Below are positions 1 to 7,154 of a DNA stretch of 45,387 nucleotides, piece by piece. This DNA comes from an uncultured Eubacteriales bacterium (GTDB taxonomy: Bacteria > Bacillota > Clostridia > Oscillospirales > CAG-272): the NCBI GenBank assembly GCA_934486825.1, contig CAKSQF010000017.1, positions 1 through 45,387 of the forward strand, in the 5' to 3' direction. Below the pieces are notes generated by a model, which worked only from the letters and a program-made list of their open reading frames with translations, ran no database searches and was not told where the DNA came from. How positions within the stretch are numbered: position 1 is the first letter of the stretch; each line of letters opens with the position of its first letter. The position numbers and the translations under genes are program-made.

Positions 1-732
1 TTCCGGCAGTTCAGCCGGTCGTTCAATCAGATGCTTGAACGTCTTGACGAAGGCTTTACCGCGCAGCGGCAGTTTACCGGGAATGCCGCTCATGAGTTGC
101 GCACGCCGCTTTCGTTGATGCAGGCGCAGCTTGAATTGTTTTCCGCAGAGCATCCCGATGTGCTGCCGGAAACGGCGGATTTTCTAAGCCTGCTGCGTGA
201 GCAGACTGAACGCATGACGCAGATGACGAAAACGCTGCTTGAAATGAGTGAGCTTAAGACGGTACCCTGCACTGACCGTGTTGAATTGGCTCCTATGGTC
301 GAGGAGCTCTTTGCCGACCTTGCTCCGCTTGCGGACAGAAACGGCATAATCCTTGAAAGTGAAGGCGACGGAGTTATGATCGGCAGCGACACGCTGATTT
401 ACCGTATGCTCTTTAATCTGGCCGAAAATTCCATACGTTACAATCGCCCGAACGGGACGGTGCGTATTGTGATCACCGATGAAAAAAATCGGTTAGCCAT
501 TCGGGTTGCAGATACCGGCTGCGGCATACCGGAGAAATACAGAGAGAGTATTTTCCAGCCCTTTTTCAGGGTGGATAAATCCAGGAGCAGAGAAAACGGC
601 GGCGTGGGATTGGGACTTTCGTTGGTGTGGGAGATTGTTGCATTGCACGGCGGTGAGATTCGGGTTGAGGAAAGCTCGGAAAAGGGGACGACTATAGCGG
701 TGAAGTTCCCAACAGACATGAAAATAAAGTAG
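1..732 (+). CDS. sensor histidine kinase, C-terminal part (5' end outside the window)
   Basis: The frame is open from the first base, so the N-terminus and sensor region lie outside the window; 243 residues remain. It begins with a HAMP-end-like stretch (SFNQMLERLDEGF), then the dimerisation/phosphoacceptor H-box NAAHELRTPL (His near residue 31), the N-box NLAENSIRYN, the G1 box DTGCGIP, the F-box FQPFFRVD and the G2 box GVGLGLSL, which is a complete HisKA plus HATPase_c core. By family it autophosphorylates on His and passes phosphate to a response regulator, which is probably encoded just upstream, outside the window. The stop TAG is at 730-732. The next gene starts 12 nt later, so the two may be cotranscribed. 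The signal it senses cannot be judged from what remains. Confidence 0.93.
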   Translation, partial: FRQFSRSFNQMLERLDEGFTAQRQFTGNAAHELRTPLSLMQAQLELFSAEHPDVLPETADFLSLLREQTERMTQMTKTLLEMSELKTVPCTDRVELAPMVEELFADLAPLADRNGIILESEGDGVMIGSDTLIYRMLFNLAENSIRYNRPNGTVRIVITDEKNRLAIRVADTGCGIPEKYRESIFQPFFRVDKSRSRENGGVGLGLSLVWEIVALHGGEIRVEESSEKGTTIAVKFPTDMKIK

Positions 733-744
733 CGGAGGTTGTTT

Positions 745-1260
745 ATGAAAACACTGATTGTTATCGACATGCAGAATGATTTTGTCACGGGAATACTCGG
801 CTCGAAAGAGGCGGTTGCTGTTCTGCCGAATGTTAAAAAGAAAATTGATGCATACATGGCTGCCGGGGATGAGGTGATTTTCACTCGCGACACACACGAA
901 GAAAACTATCTCGAGACCAACGAGGGGCGGCATCTCCCTGTGCCGCATTGTGTCAAAGGAACGGAAGGTTGGCAAGTTGTAAAAGAAATCGACTGCCCCG
1001 ACTGCAAACATATTGACAAGCCGACTTTCGGCTATATTCATTGGGCTGAGCAATTCAAAGACAGCAGAATTTCGGGAATTGAGATTATCGGTGTATGTAC
1101 CGATATCTGTGTGATATCTAATGCTTTAATATTAAAAGCGGTTTTCCCGGAGATTGATATAATCGTTGATGCAAGCTGCTGTGCCGGGGTTACGCCTGAA
1201 ACGCACAGGGCGGCATTGACCGCAATGAGGGCTTGCCAGGTTAATGTTATCGGGGAGTGA
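745..1260 (+). CDS. isochorismatase-family cysteine hydrolase, nicotinamidase-like
   Basis: 171 residues, the usual size for the family. The nicotinamidase-type signatures are visible: IDMQNDF (Asp8), metal-site pattern D49-T-H51 with H68 in LPVPHC, Lys92 in DKPTFGYI, and nucleophile Cys122 in VCTDICV, giving the Asp/Lys/Cys triad. Family role: hydrolysis of an amide such as nicotinamide to nicotinate in NAD salvage; the exact substrate is inferred. A TTG at 739 is also in frame, but GGAGG at 734-738 sits 6 nt before the ATG at 745, so 745 is preferred. It follows a sensor kinase by 12 nt and no NAD genes are nearby, so its link to the kinase is unclear. Confidence 0.88.
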   Translation: MKTLIVIDMQNDFVTGILGSKEAVAVLPNVKKKIDAYMAAGDEVIFTRDTHEENYLETNEGRHLPVPHCVKGTEGWQVVKEIDCPDCKHIDKPTFGYIHWAEQFKDSRISGIEIIGVCTDICVISNALILKAVFPEIDIIVDASCCAGVTPETHRAALTAMRACQVNVIGE

Positions 1261-1724
1261 ACCAATATCCGGAAAACAACATCAGTAGTTTTATTATGTA
1301 AAGTTCAGGGGCAGGGTCCGAAGACCTTGCCCCTGAAAAAATATGGTTCGAGGCGGAATATCATCGATACTCCGGCTTCAGAATGTCGGATATGGACCCT
1401 TTCTCGATTACAAACTCCGGAGTACCCATGCTTCCCGGGGCAACCTCGCATTTATCAAAAACGATAACAAGGTTGCCGTCTTTATCCCAATAGAAATTAT
1501 GCTTGTCATCGAGTGTTACGAAGTCCTGACCGATTTCCGCATTTTCAATCCAGTATATTTTACTGCTGTCCTTTGCCATAATTTTTTCATCTGTTTACGG
1601 AGATTGTCTGCCAAAACTGCGGCGAACCCGCCTGATTATTGTGACAAAATCAGGCGGTTTTAGTATATGCGTATTTTAAGGATTTCCCCGTTTTGATCTA
1701 AAAAGAAATAACAATTACGACAAC
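1261..1724. other. gene-poor stretch with a hairpin and a gene remnant
   Basis: No intact gene is seen here. It holds an imperfect 12-bp hairpin at 1306-1335 (caggggcagggt / accttgcccctg, one mismatch) just past the hydrolase stop, which may end that transcript although no T-run follows, and an RsiV-like remnant on the minus strand (1361-1579). The remaining 145 nt before the TetR stop show nothing I can name. Confidence 0.6.
1361..1579 (-). pseudogene. C-terminal remnant of a DUF3298 / RsiV-type protein
   Basis: Minus-strand frame of 72 residues that matches only the last part of the DUF3298/RsiV family: FYWDKDGNLVIVFDKCEVAPGSMG followed by PEFVI, the characteristic end of RsiV-like anti-sigma factors and related surface proteins. 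Intact members have several hundred residues with a transmembrane anchor and an N-terminal domain; here the frame is stopped a few codons upstream (TAA before the ATG at 1579), there is no ribosome binding site, and no sigma-factor gene adjoins. I read it as a decayed gene end. The motif assignment is from memory of the family, so moderate confidence. Confidence 0.55.
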
Positions 1725-2261
1725 TCATTGTGTCAGTTTGCGTATGACGCCGTTGAGGAACACTGCCATCTTTTTCGGCGACTGGCGGTTCTCGCGATTC
1801 AGCCATTCCCGTATTACCGCATATCCGCCCTGATAAAAGAAAAGGCAGAGTTCGTTCCGTTCCTCCGCTGTAAAGGTTTCGGGAATCGCCATATCAAGCT
1901 GCTTCCGAATAGTGGGCAGATCAAACAGCTTGGTTGAAAAGTCCTTGTCAGGCAGAGAATTGATAAGAACCTTAAAATGCTCCTCATCGTCAAGCAGAGC
2001 CTCCAGCATACGGCATAGGCAGTCCTCGCTATCCGAACCGTTATCGGACAGTATCTCCTCCAGTTTACGGAAACAGTCATTTTCAATGTCGGTTAAAAGA
2101 TCATACTGACTGCCGTAATATTTATAAAAGGTAACCCGGTTAAGCTGGGCTTCTGCGCACAACTCATAAATGGTGATTTTCTCAAGCGGCTTTTCCTTCA
2201 GAAGCTTTATCAGGGCGTTTTTCAGCAGCATCTTACTAAGTCGCACTCTTTGATTTTCCAT
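1725..2261 (-). CDS. TetR/AcrR-family transcriptional regulator
   Basis: 178 residues. Residues about 5-55 form the TetR DNA-binding helices (KNALIKLLKEKPLEKITIYELC, then the recognition helix region LNRVTFYKYYGSQYDLL). The C-terminal part is the helical ligand/dimer domain typical of Firmicutes TetR proteins. AAGGAGAG precedes the ATG. The gene is divergent from the MMPL exporter at 2433, a common repressor/efflux pair. An 8-bp inverted repeat lies 17 nt upstream of its start, and two AAACA-N3/4-TGTT sites overlap the exporter promoter, which suggests repression of both genes with release by an exported compound. The ligand is unknown. Confidence 0.9.
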   Translation of the reverse strand: MENQRVRLSKMLLKNALIKLLKEKPLEKITIYELCAEAQLNRVTFYKYYGSQYDLLTDIENDCFRKLEEILSDNGSDSEDCLCRMLEALLDDEEHFKVLINSLPDKDFSTKLFDLPTIRKQLDMAIPETFTAEERNELCLFFYQGGYAVIREWLNRENRQSPKKMAVFLNGVIRKLTQ

Positions 2262-2278
2262 AGGCTCTCCTTTCGGCT

Positions 2279-2299
2279 AACAAATATTCCGTATTTGTT
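2279..2299. promoter_or_regulatory. inverted repeat upstream of tetR (candidate operator)
   Basis: Perfect 8-bp arms AACAAATA (2279-2286) and TATTTGTT (2292-2299) around a 5-nt spacer, 17 nt upstream of the tetR start codon. Likely autoregulatory site; it shares the AACA/TGTT ends with the two sites near the exporter promoter. Confidence 0.5.
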
Positions 2300-2348
2300 T
2301 ACTTCAAATCATAAACGCTCAGTTGTGTTTGCGTCGCACTTTTTCGGA

Positions 2349-2365
2349 GTAAACAGTCTGTTGAC
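2349..2365. promoter_or_regulatory. candidate TetR operator overlapping the exporter -35
   Basis: GTAAACA (2349-2355), GTC, TGTTGAC (2359-2365): an inverted repeat with one mismatch that covers the TTGACT -35 element at 2361-2366. Binding here would block RNA polymerase. Confidence 0.5.
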
Positions 2366-2389
2366 TTTATGTCTATTTGTAATTATACT
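2361..2389 (+). promoter_or_regulatory. sigma-A promoter of the MMPL exporter
   Basis: TTGACT (2361-2366), 17-nt spacer, TATACT (2384-2389); expected start of transcription near 2396. It lies between two operator-like repeats. Confidence 0.65.
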
Positions 2390-2391
2390 AT

Positions 2392-2405
2392 AAACACAGT
2401 TGTTT
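2392..2405. promoter_or_regulatory. second candidate TetR operator at the exporter transcription start
   Basis: AAACA (2392-2396), CAGT, TGTTT (2401-2405). Same half-sites as the repeat at 2351-2362, placed over the predicted +1 position. Confidence 0.45.
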
Positions 2406-2432
2406 GTCAACAGTAATCTGGGAGGTGCGCCT

Positions 2433-5150
2433 ATGAGAATGCTTACTAATTTTATTGTAAACAAACGGAACATCATTCTTTCCGCTGCGCTGATATTGAC
2501 TGCGGTCTGCGCTTTTTTGATACCGAAGGTCAGCGTAAACTCGGACATGACCAAATATCTGCCGGACGATTCCTCGATGAAGCAGGGTATTTCTCTTATG
2601 GAAAAGGAATTTCCGACGGCGGGGGAAGCCTACACGATTCGGGTGATGTTCAAGAGGCTCGACAGTGAGAAAAAGACAGAATTTAAGGACGCGCTTGCCG
2701 CAATTGAAAATGTGGACAGCGTGACCTATGACCGGGACAGCAGTGACTACAACAGCGGGGAATATACCCTCTATATTCTCAATACCAAATACGGGTATGA
2801 CACCGAGGAGGAAGCAGCCGTCGAAAGGCAGGTTAAAGAAAAGTTTTCCGACTATGAAGTGACGGTGAAGAACGACGACACCTCGGCTCCGGACATTCCG
2901 CTTTCGGTGTATCTTGCGGCGTTCGGAATCATTCTTGTCGTTCTGCTCATCTCCTGCGGCTCATATTTTGAACCGGTGCTGTTTCTCATCACTATCGGCA
3001 TTGCCGTTGTGCTGAATCTCGGAACGAATTTTTTTCTCGGAGAGATCTCGGATGTCAGCTTCGGTATTGCGGCGGTGCTGCAGCTTGCACTATCGATGGA
3101 CTATTCCATCATTCTGATGAACCGCTATCGGCAGGAGCTGAAAAAAACAGACGACCGTAAAGAGGCAATGGCAAACGCCCTGCGCGCCGCTTTCGGCTCT
3201 ATTACAGGCAGCGCCGTAACCACGATCGTCGGACTGCTGGTACTGGTATTTATGAGTTTTAAAATCGGCGCAGACATCGGCATTGTATTGGCAAAGGGCG
3301 TTGCGTTCAGCATGCTATGCGTGTTCACTGTTCTGCCGGCGCTTATTTTACTGTTACATAAACTCATTGAAAAGACCGAAAAGAAAGAACGGGCGAAAAA
3401 AGCGCATAAGAAAGGTCTTTCGTCGGTGTTGGGCGGTTTCAGCTACCGTTTCCGCAGTGTTATTGCGATACTGTTCGTTGTGCTGTTTATCGCCACAGGC
3501 TATCTGCAGTACGGCACAAAAACCGTCTACACGCTGACCGAAAAGGATTCGATTGCCGATGTTTTTCCCAAGGACAACACGCTTGTCCTGCTTTATGAAA
3601 ATACAGATGAAGATAACATTGCCGAGATTGCGTCGACCTTGGAAAAGAAGGACTGCGTGAAGAGTGTTGTTTCCTATCCCACGACAATAGGCATGCAATG
3701 TACGGTAAAAGAAATGTCGGATATGCTCTCGAAGATGGACGAGGGTTTACAAATAGACGAGAAGCTATTGAATATTGTTTATTACCATTACCGCTCAAAC
3801 GGCAAGACAGAGCCCATGACATTGTCTGATTTCGTTGGGTTCCTTTCGGATACAGTGGCAGTTGATCCGATGTTCTCCGGCTATATAGATGAAGCCTCTG
3901 CTAAACAGCTTGCAACATTGAAACCGTTGACCGACAAAAACATACTGACCACTCCTATGCCGCCTGCCGCACTCGCACAGACTCTCGGCATGGATGCGGA
4001 ACAGGTGACACAACTCTTTATGCTCCGCTACGGGACGGAATATACGCCGGACAAAACCATGTCGCTTTATGAGTTTATTTCATTCCTTACGGAGAATGTT
4101 CTTCCGAAGCCTCAATATGCCTCTATGTTTGACGAAGAGGCAAAGGCTAAACTGTATCAGATAAAGTCGATTGCCGATGCCGTTGTAAGCGGCAAGGCGT
4201 TCACCGCTGAGGAAATGACGGCATTTCTCGGCGGAGTGAGCGATAAATTCAGCACGAGCACGGTGGAGCTGCTCTATCTGTACAGTGCAAGCCTTAAACA
4301 GGAAAACGACCGGAGTACCATGTCTCCGGAAACGCTGGTAAAGCACATTGAAGAGCTGGCTTCCGGGCAATCGTTTTCTTCTCTGCTTACCGCCGGACAG
4401 AAAGACGGTATCGCAAAGGCGAGAGAGCAGCTTGACAACGGTGCGCGACAGCTTAAGGGCGAAAAGCATTCGAGGCTGACTGTCACGACCAAGCTGCCGG
4501 TTGAGTCGGAGAAAACCTCGGCATTTGTAAAGGAGATGACCGAGTTATGCAATGAAAAGCTGTCCGGAGAATACCATCTTATCGGTAACAGCATTATGGT
4601 AGATGAAATGGAGTCCGGATTCGGCAGGGAGCAAATGATTATCACGATGCTTACGGCGGTATCTATTTTCATCGTGGTTGCTTTGACCTTCCGTTCGCTC
4701 GCTATTCCTGCAATTCTCGTGCTGATTGTACAGTGTGGTGTATTCATTACCGTCTCGGTACTGGGAACTATTGGCGGCTCAATGTACTATCTGGCGCTTC
4801 TCATTGTCGAATGTATTCTGATGGGCGCAACCATCGATTACGGAATTCTGTTTACAAGCTATTACCGTGAGGTGCGGACAACACTTCCCGTAAAGGAGGC
4901 GATAGTCGCCGCATATAAGGGGAGTATACATACTATTCTCACTTCCGGAACAATCATGGTGCTGATCACCGCCGTAATAGGCCCTCTGTTCGGCAATCCC
5001 ACCATTGAGCAGATCGTCCGTACGCTGTCGGTCGGCTGTGCTTCCGCTATGCTTCTTATCTTGTTTATCCTACCGGGTATTCTCGCCTTGTGCGACAAAA
5101 TCGTTGTGAGGAAAGGAAGGAAGCAGAAAAAGAGCATTTTGCCCAATTAA
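2433..5150 (+). CDS. MMPL/RND-family transporter
   Basis: 905 residues, the usual size for Gram-positive MMPL proteins (YdfJ-like). It has the two-fold layout of the family: one N-terminal transmembrane helix (NIILSAALILTAVCAFLIP), a large extracellular loop, a five-helix bundle ending near a charged KKERAKKAHKK linker, then a second helix/loop/bundle. The conserved proton-relay Asp-Tyr pairs are visible in each half (LSMDYSIILMNRYR and GATIDYGILF). Likely proton-driven export of lipids or hydrophobic drugs. A TTG at 2400 is in frame, but GGGAGG at 2420-2425 sits 7 nt before the ATG at 2433, so the later start is used. Divergent TetR gene and operators suggest ligand-induced expression. Confidence 0.92.
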   Translation: MRMLTNFIVNKRNIILSAALILTAVCAFLIPKVSVNSDMTKYLPDDSSMKQGISLMEKEFPTAGEAYTIRVMFKRLDSEKKTEFKDALAAIENVDSVTYDRDSSDYNSGEYTLYILNTKYGYDTEEEAAVERQVKEKFSDYEVTVKNDDTSAPDIPLSVYLAAFGIILVVLLISCGSYFEPVLFLITIGIAVVLNLGTNFFLGEISDVSFGIAAVLQLALSMDYSIILMNRYRQELKKTDDRKEAMANALRAAFGSITGSAVTTIVGLLVLVFMSFKIGADIGIVLAKGVAFSMLCVFTVLPALILLLHKLIEKTEKKERAKKAHKKGLSSVLGGFSYRFRSVIAILFVVLFIATGYLQYGTKTVYTLTEKDSIADVFPKDNTLVLLYENTDEDNIAEIASTLEKKDCVKSVVSYPTTIGMQCTVKEMSDMLSKMDEGLQIDEKLLNIVYYHYRSNGKTEPMTLSDFVGFLSDTVAVDPMFSGYIDEASAKQLATLKPLTDKNILTTPMPPAALAQTLGMDAEQVTQLFMLRYGTEYTPDKTMSLYEFISFLTENVLPKPQYASMFDEEAKAKLYQIKSIADAVVSGKAFTAEEMTAFLGGVSDKFSTSTVELLYLYSASLKQENDRSTMSPETLVKHIEELASGQSFSSLLTAGQKDGIAKAREQLDNGARQLKGEKHSRLTVTTKLPVESEKTSAFVKEMTELCNEKLSGEYHLIGNSIMVDEMESGFGREQMIITMLTAVSIFIVVALTFRSLAIPAILVLIVQCGVFITVSVLGTIGGSMYYLALLIVECILMGATIDYGILFTSYYREVRTTLPVKEAIVAAYKGSIHTILTSGTIMVLITAVIGPLFGNPTIEQIVRTLSVGCASAMLLILFILPGILALCDKIVVRKGRKQKKSILPN

Positions 5151-5177
5151 GAGGCTTGTATATTATCCGGATTTAAC

Positions 5178-5230
5178 AACACCTCCTGCTGTAGATTCTG
5201 CTTCTGCATCGGGAGGTGTTTCTTCTCTTT
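5178..5230 (+). terminator. intrinsic terminator after the MMPL gene
   Basis: 9-bp perfect stem AACACCTCC (5178-5186) / GGAGGTGTT (5212-5220) with a 25-nt loop, followed by the T-rich tail TCTTCTCTTT. Confidence 0.65.
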
Positions 5231-5269
5231 CAAGCAAGCGAGACATATGTAAAAATCAGCGAAAGTGTA

Positions 5270-5298
5270 TTGCGAAAAGGTAAAAAATATGGTATACT
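5270..5298 (+). promoter_or_regulatory. promoter-like element inside the thioredoxin remnant
   Basis: TTGCGA (5270-5275), 17-nt spacer, TATACT (5293-5298). It overlaps the first codons of the remnant at 5289, so it cannot serve that frame; it could give a longer leader for the gene at 5590. Confidence 0.35.
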
Positions 5299-5429
5299 GT
5301 ATTCGTCGATACAGGCAAGCTAAAAAAACATATAAGCTGATTTTCTTTAAAAACGGAGAAATTCTAAAAAAGACCGTCGGGTACCGCGAAAAAGACGAGC
5401 TTGAGGAGACGCTGAAGGAACTTCTCTGA
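5289..5429 (+). pseudogene. C-terminal remnant of a thioredoxin-like protein
   Basis: A 46-residue frame whose last 32 residues read like the end of a thioredoxin: KLIFFKNGEILKKTVGYR then a closing helix ELEETLKELL, matching the family's final beta-strands (F-KNGE---VG) and C-terminal helix. The N-terminal half with the CGPC active site and the cis-proline strand is missing and not found upstream in any frame. There is no ribosome binding site before the ATG at 5289. I read it as a truncated relic. Confidence 0.5.
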
Positions 5430-5513
5430 GGTTGTTGCTGCGAGTTGAAAATTATGCTTATACGCGACTTTCGATTCTTACGGTTTTGTGACAATTTTCA
5501 AGCGTTTTTGCGG

Positions 5514-5541
5514 TGAACAGTATGCTCCGTTCTGCTATACT
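5514..5541 (+). promoter_or_regulatory. extended -10 promoter of the repeat protein gene
   Basis: TATACT (5536-5541) preceded by TGC, an extended -10, with a weak -35 (TGAACA, 5514-5519) at 16-nt spacing. Gives a leader of about 40 nt with a small TTGCGG/CCGCAA hairpin. Confidence 0.5.
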
Positions 5542-5589
5542 TATGTTGCGGAAAGCGAAACCGCAAATTAAAACAAAGGAGCATTTGTT

Positions 5590-6393
5590 ATGAAAAACAG
5601 AAAAACAATTTTTACGATCATCTTCGCACTTGTGCTTGCACTCAGCATAGTTACAGTATCTGCGGCGGCGATTTCGGCGAATGAGACGAAGCCGGGCAAA
5701 CCGGCAACGAAACCCGACGCTTCCGTCTGTGAGACTTCCGGCGACTGCGGCGTACAGCCACTTAAGAGTTTTGTTGAAAGTCTGCGTTCATTGACCCCGG
5801 AGGAGAAATCGGCTCTGCTTGCAGACCTCGCCGAGATCGAAAAGTATGAGAATCAGATCAACGAAATCTACTCCCGTATGACCGACGAAAACGCAGAGCG
5901 ACTCTGCGATGAAATCGACACCCTTGATGAAAAACTCACGGCGGTTCTCGAAAGAAACTCAGAGCTTTGGGAACGCGTCAACGATGAGTATGATGAAAAG
6001 ATTGCGGCAAACGAGCCGGATATGACCTTTGAACTGAATGAAGCGGATTTTGATGACATCTGCCCGGCAGAGGCATCCTACGAGGAATCCATCAAGGGCA
6101 TGAGCTCACTGACCGAAAAGGAAAAGGAGGCTCTGCTTGCAGACCTTGCCGAGATCGAATCGCTGGAAGCGCAGATTGACGAGCTTTACTATCGCATGAC
6201 TGATGAGAACGCAGATCGACTTTATGACGAGGTCGATGCTCTCTACGAAAAACTCGACTCGGTTCTTGATCGTAATGCGGAGCTTTGGGATCGTGTCGAC
6301 GCCGAGTATGATGAAAAGATCGCGGCAAACGAGCCGGATATGTCCTTCGAATTTGAAGAAGACGACCTTGCGGTCTGCGAAAAAAACAAATAA
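5590..6393 (+). CDS. secreted acidic protein with two about 100-residue helical repeats
   Basis: 267 residues, unknown family. A signal peptide (basic KNRK, hydrophobic IFTIIFALVLALSIVTVSAAA) precedes two copies of one unit, near 64-149 and 170-255, period 106 residues: each has LT-EEK-ALLADLAEIE, an MTDENA-RL-DE core, an ERN/DRN-ELW-RV segment and ends with DEKIAANEPDM. The repeats are strongly predicted coiled-coil/helical and very acidic; cysteines at 47, 53, 106, 158 and 263. The two nearly identical repeats imply a recent internal duplication. AAAGGAG at 5575-5581 sets the start. A strong hairpin separates it from a two-component system downstream, so it may be a sensed or regulated surface partner of that system. 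The helical LT-x-x-E pattern is superficially like Spy/CpxP proteins, but I do not claim homology. Confidence 0.85.
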   Translation: MKNRKTIFTIIFALVLALSIVTVSAAAISANETKPGKPATKPDASVCETSGDCGVQPLKSFVESLRSLTPEEKSALLADLAEIEKYENQINEIYSRMTDENAERLCDEIDTLDEKLTAVLERNSELWERVNDEYDEKIAANEPDMTFELNEADFDDICPAEASYEESIKGMSSLTEKEKEALLADLAEIESLEAQIDELYYRMTDENADRLYDEVDALYEKLDSVLDRNAELWDRVDAEYDEKIAANEPDMSFEFEEDDLAVCEKNK

Positions 6394-6403
6394 ACCACAC
6401 GCA

Positions 6404-6432
6404 CAGAGCCGTGCCCGGACGGCACGGCTCTG
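6404..6432 (+). terminator. strong hairpin between repeat protein and response regulator
   Basis: Perfect 12-bp stem CAGAGCCGTGCC (6404-6415) / GGCACGGCTCTG (6421-6432) with a 5-nt loop. Only a four-T run follows (6440-6443), so it may be a leaky terminator or an RNA-stabilising end that lowers expression of the downstream kinase pair. Confidence 0.6.
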
Positions 6433-6452
6433 TATCGGCTTTTGGGGGCATC

Positions 6453-7154
6453 ATGAAACAGCTTATCTATATTGCAGAGGATGAAAAAAACATAAGAGAA
6501 ACTCTTCGGAGCTTTCTTGAGAATGACGGATATGAGGTGTGCGCGTTTGAAACAGGCGACGCACTTTTAAGCACGTTTTTTAAAAGACGCTCCGATCTTG
6601 TTATTTTGGATATTATGATGCCCGGGACCGATGGACTTACCTGCTGCCGCCTCATCCGTGAAAAGGATAGCGTTCCCATCATTCTTCTGACGGCCAAGGA
6701 TACCGAATACGACTACGTCAACGGTATTCTGCAAGGGGGTGACGACTATCTGACCAAGCCGTTTCGCCCGACGGTTCTCCTGATGCGTGTTAAATCTCTT
6801 CTTCGCCGCGTGGAGATGGAGAGAGGCGGAGATCCGACGGACAGGGATATTACCGTCGGAGATCTGAGCTTTTCGGGTGATGAGAAGCAGCTTTTCTGCA
6901 GAGAAAAGCCGCTTGCGTTTTCTCCGAATGAACTGAAGATGCTCCTCTTTCTGATGCGTGGCGAAGGTAAAGCGTTTTCACGGGACGAGCTGCTTAACCA
7001 CATTTGGGGATACAATGACGAGGTGGAAACCAGAGTGACCGATGAAACACTGCGCCGCATACGCAGCAAGCTTTCCTCTGCGGACAGCAATGTGCAGATT
7101 GAGACGGTTTGGGGGTACGGCTATCGCCTGCGATCTGACGGAGGCAGGAAATGA
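6453..7154 (+). CDS. response regulator, OmpR/PhoB family
   Basis: 233 residues. Receiver domain 1-120 with acidic pair E9/D10, phosphoacceptor Asp53 (LVILDIMMPG), Thr in LLTAKD and Lys in TKPF; then a winged-helix DNA-binding domain (about 135-230) with the typical LLNHIWGY and TLRRIRSKL segments and the VWGYGYRL end. The frame is open upstream to 6411, but that would start inside the hairpin; the ATG at 6453 follows a GGGGG Shine-Dalgarno at 6444-6448 and gives a normal receiver N-terminus. It overlaps the downstream kinase by 4 nt (ATGA), so the two are translationally coupled. Targets are unknown; the repeat protein just upstream is an obvious candidate. Confidence 0.93.
   Translation: MKQLIYIAEDEKNIRETLRSFLENDGYEVCAFETGDALLSTFFKRRSDLVILDIMMPGTDGLTCCRLIREKDSVPIILLTAKDTEYDYVNGILQGGDDYLTKPFRPTVLLMRVKSLLRRVEMERGGDPTDRDITVGDLSFSGDEKQLFCREKPLAFSPNELKMLLFLMRGEGKAFSRDELLNHIWGYNDEVETRVTDETLRRIRSKLSSADSNVQIETVWGYGYRLRSDGGRK

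Larger units (their letters stand above)
5151..5589. other. intergenic region between exporter and repeat protein
   Basis: 439 nt without an intact gene. It contains the exporter terminator (5178-5230), a promoter-like TTGCGA-N17-TATACT (5270-5298), a thioredoxin-like remnant (5289-5429), an extended -10 promoter (5514-5541) and a small leader hairpin TTGCGG/CCGCAA (5546-5566) before the next gene. Confidence 0.7.

Noticed and set aside
1306..1335. Classic intrinsic terminator after the hydrolase
   Set aside because: The hairpin is good, but no T-run follows on either strand, so it is kept only as part of the gap description.
5289..5429. Intact small protein gene
   Set aside because: No ribosome binding site, and the sequence matches only the end of a larger fold; listed as a remnant.
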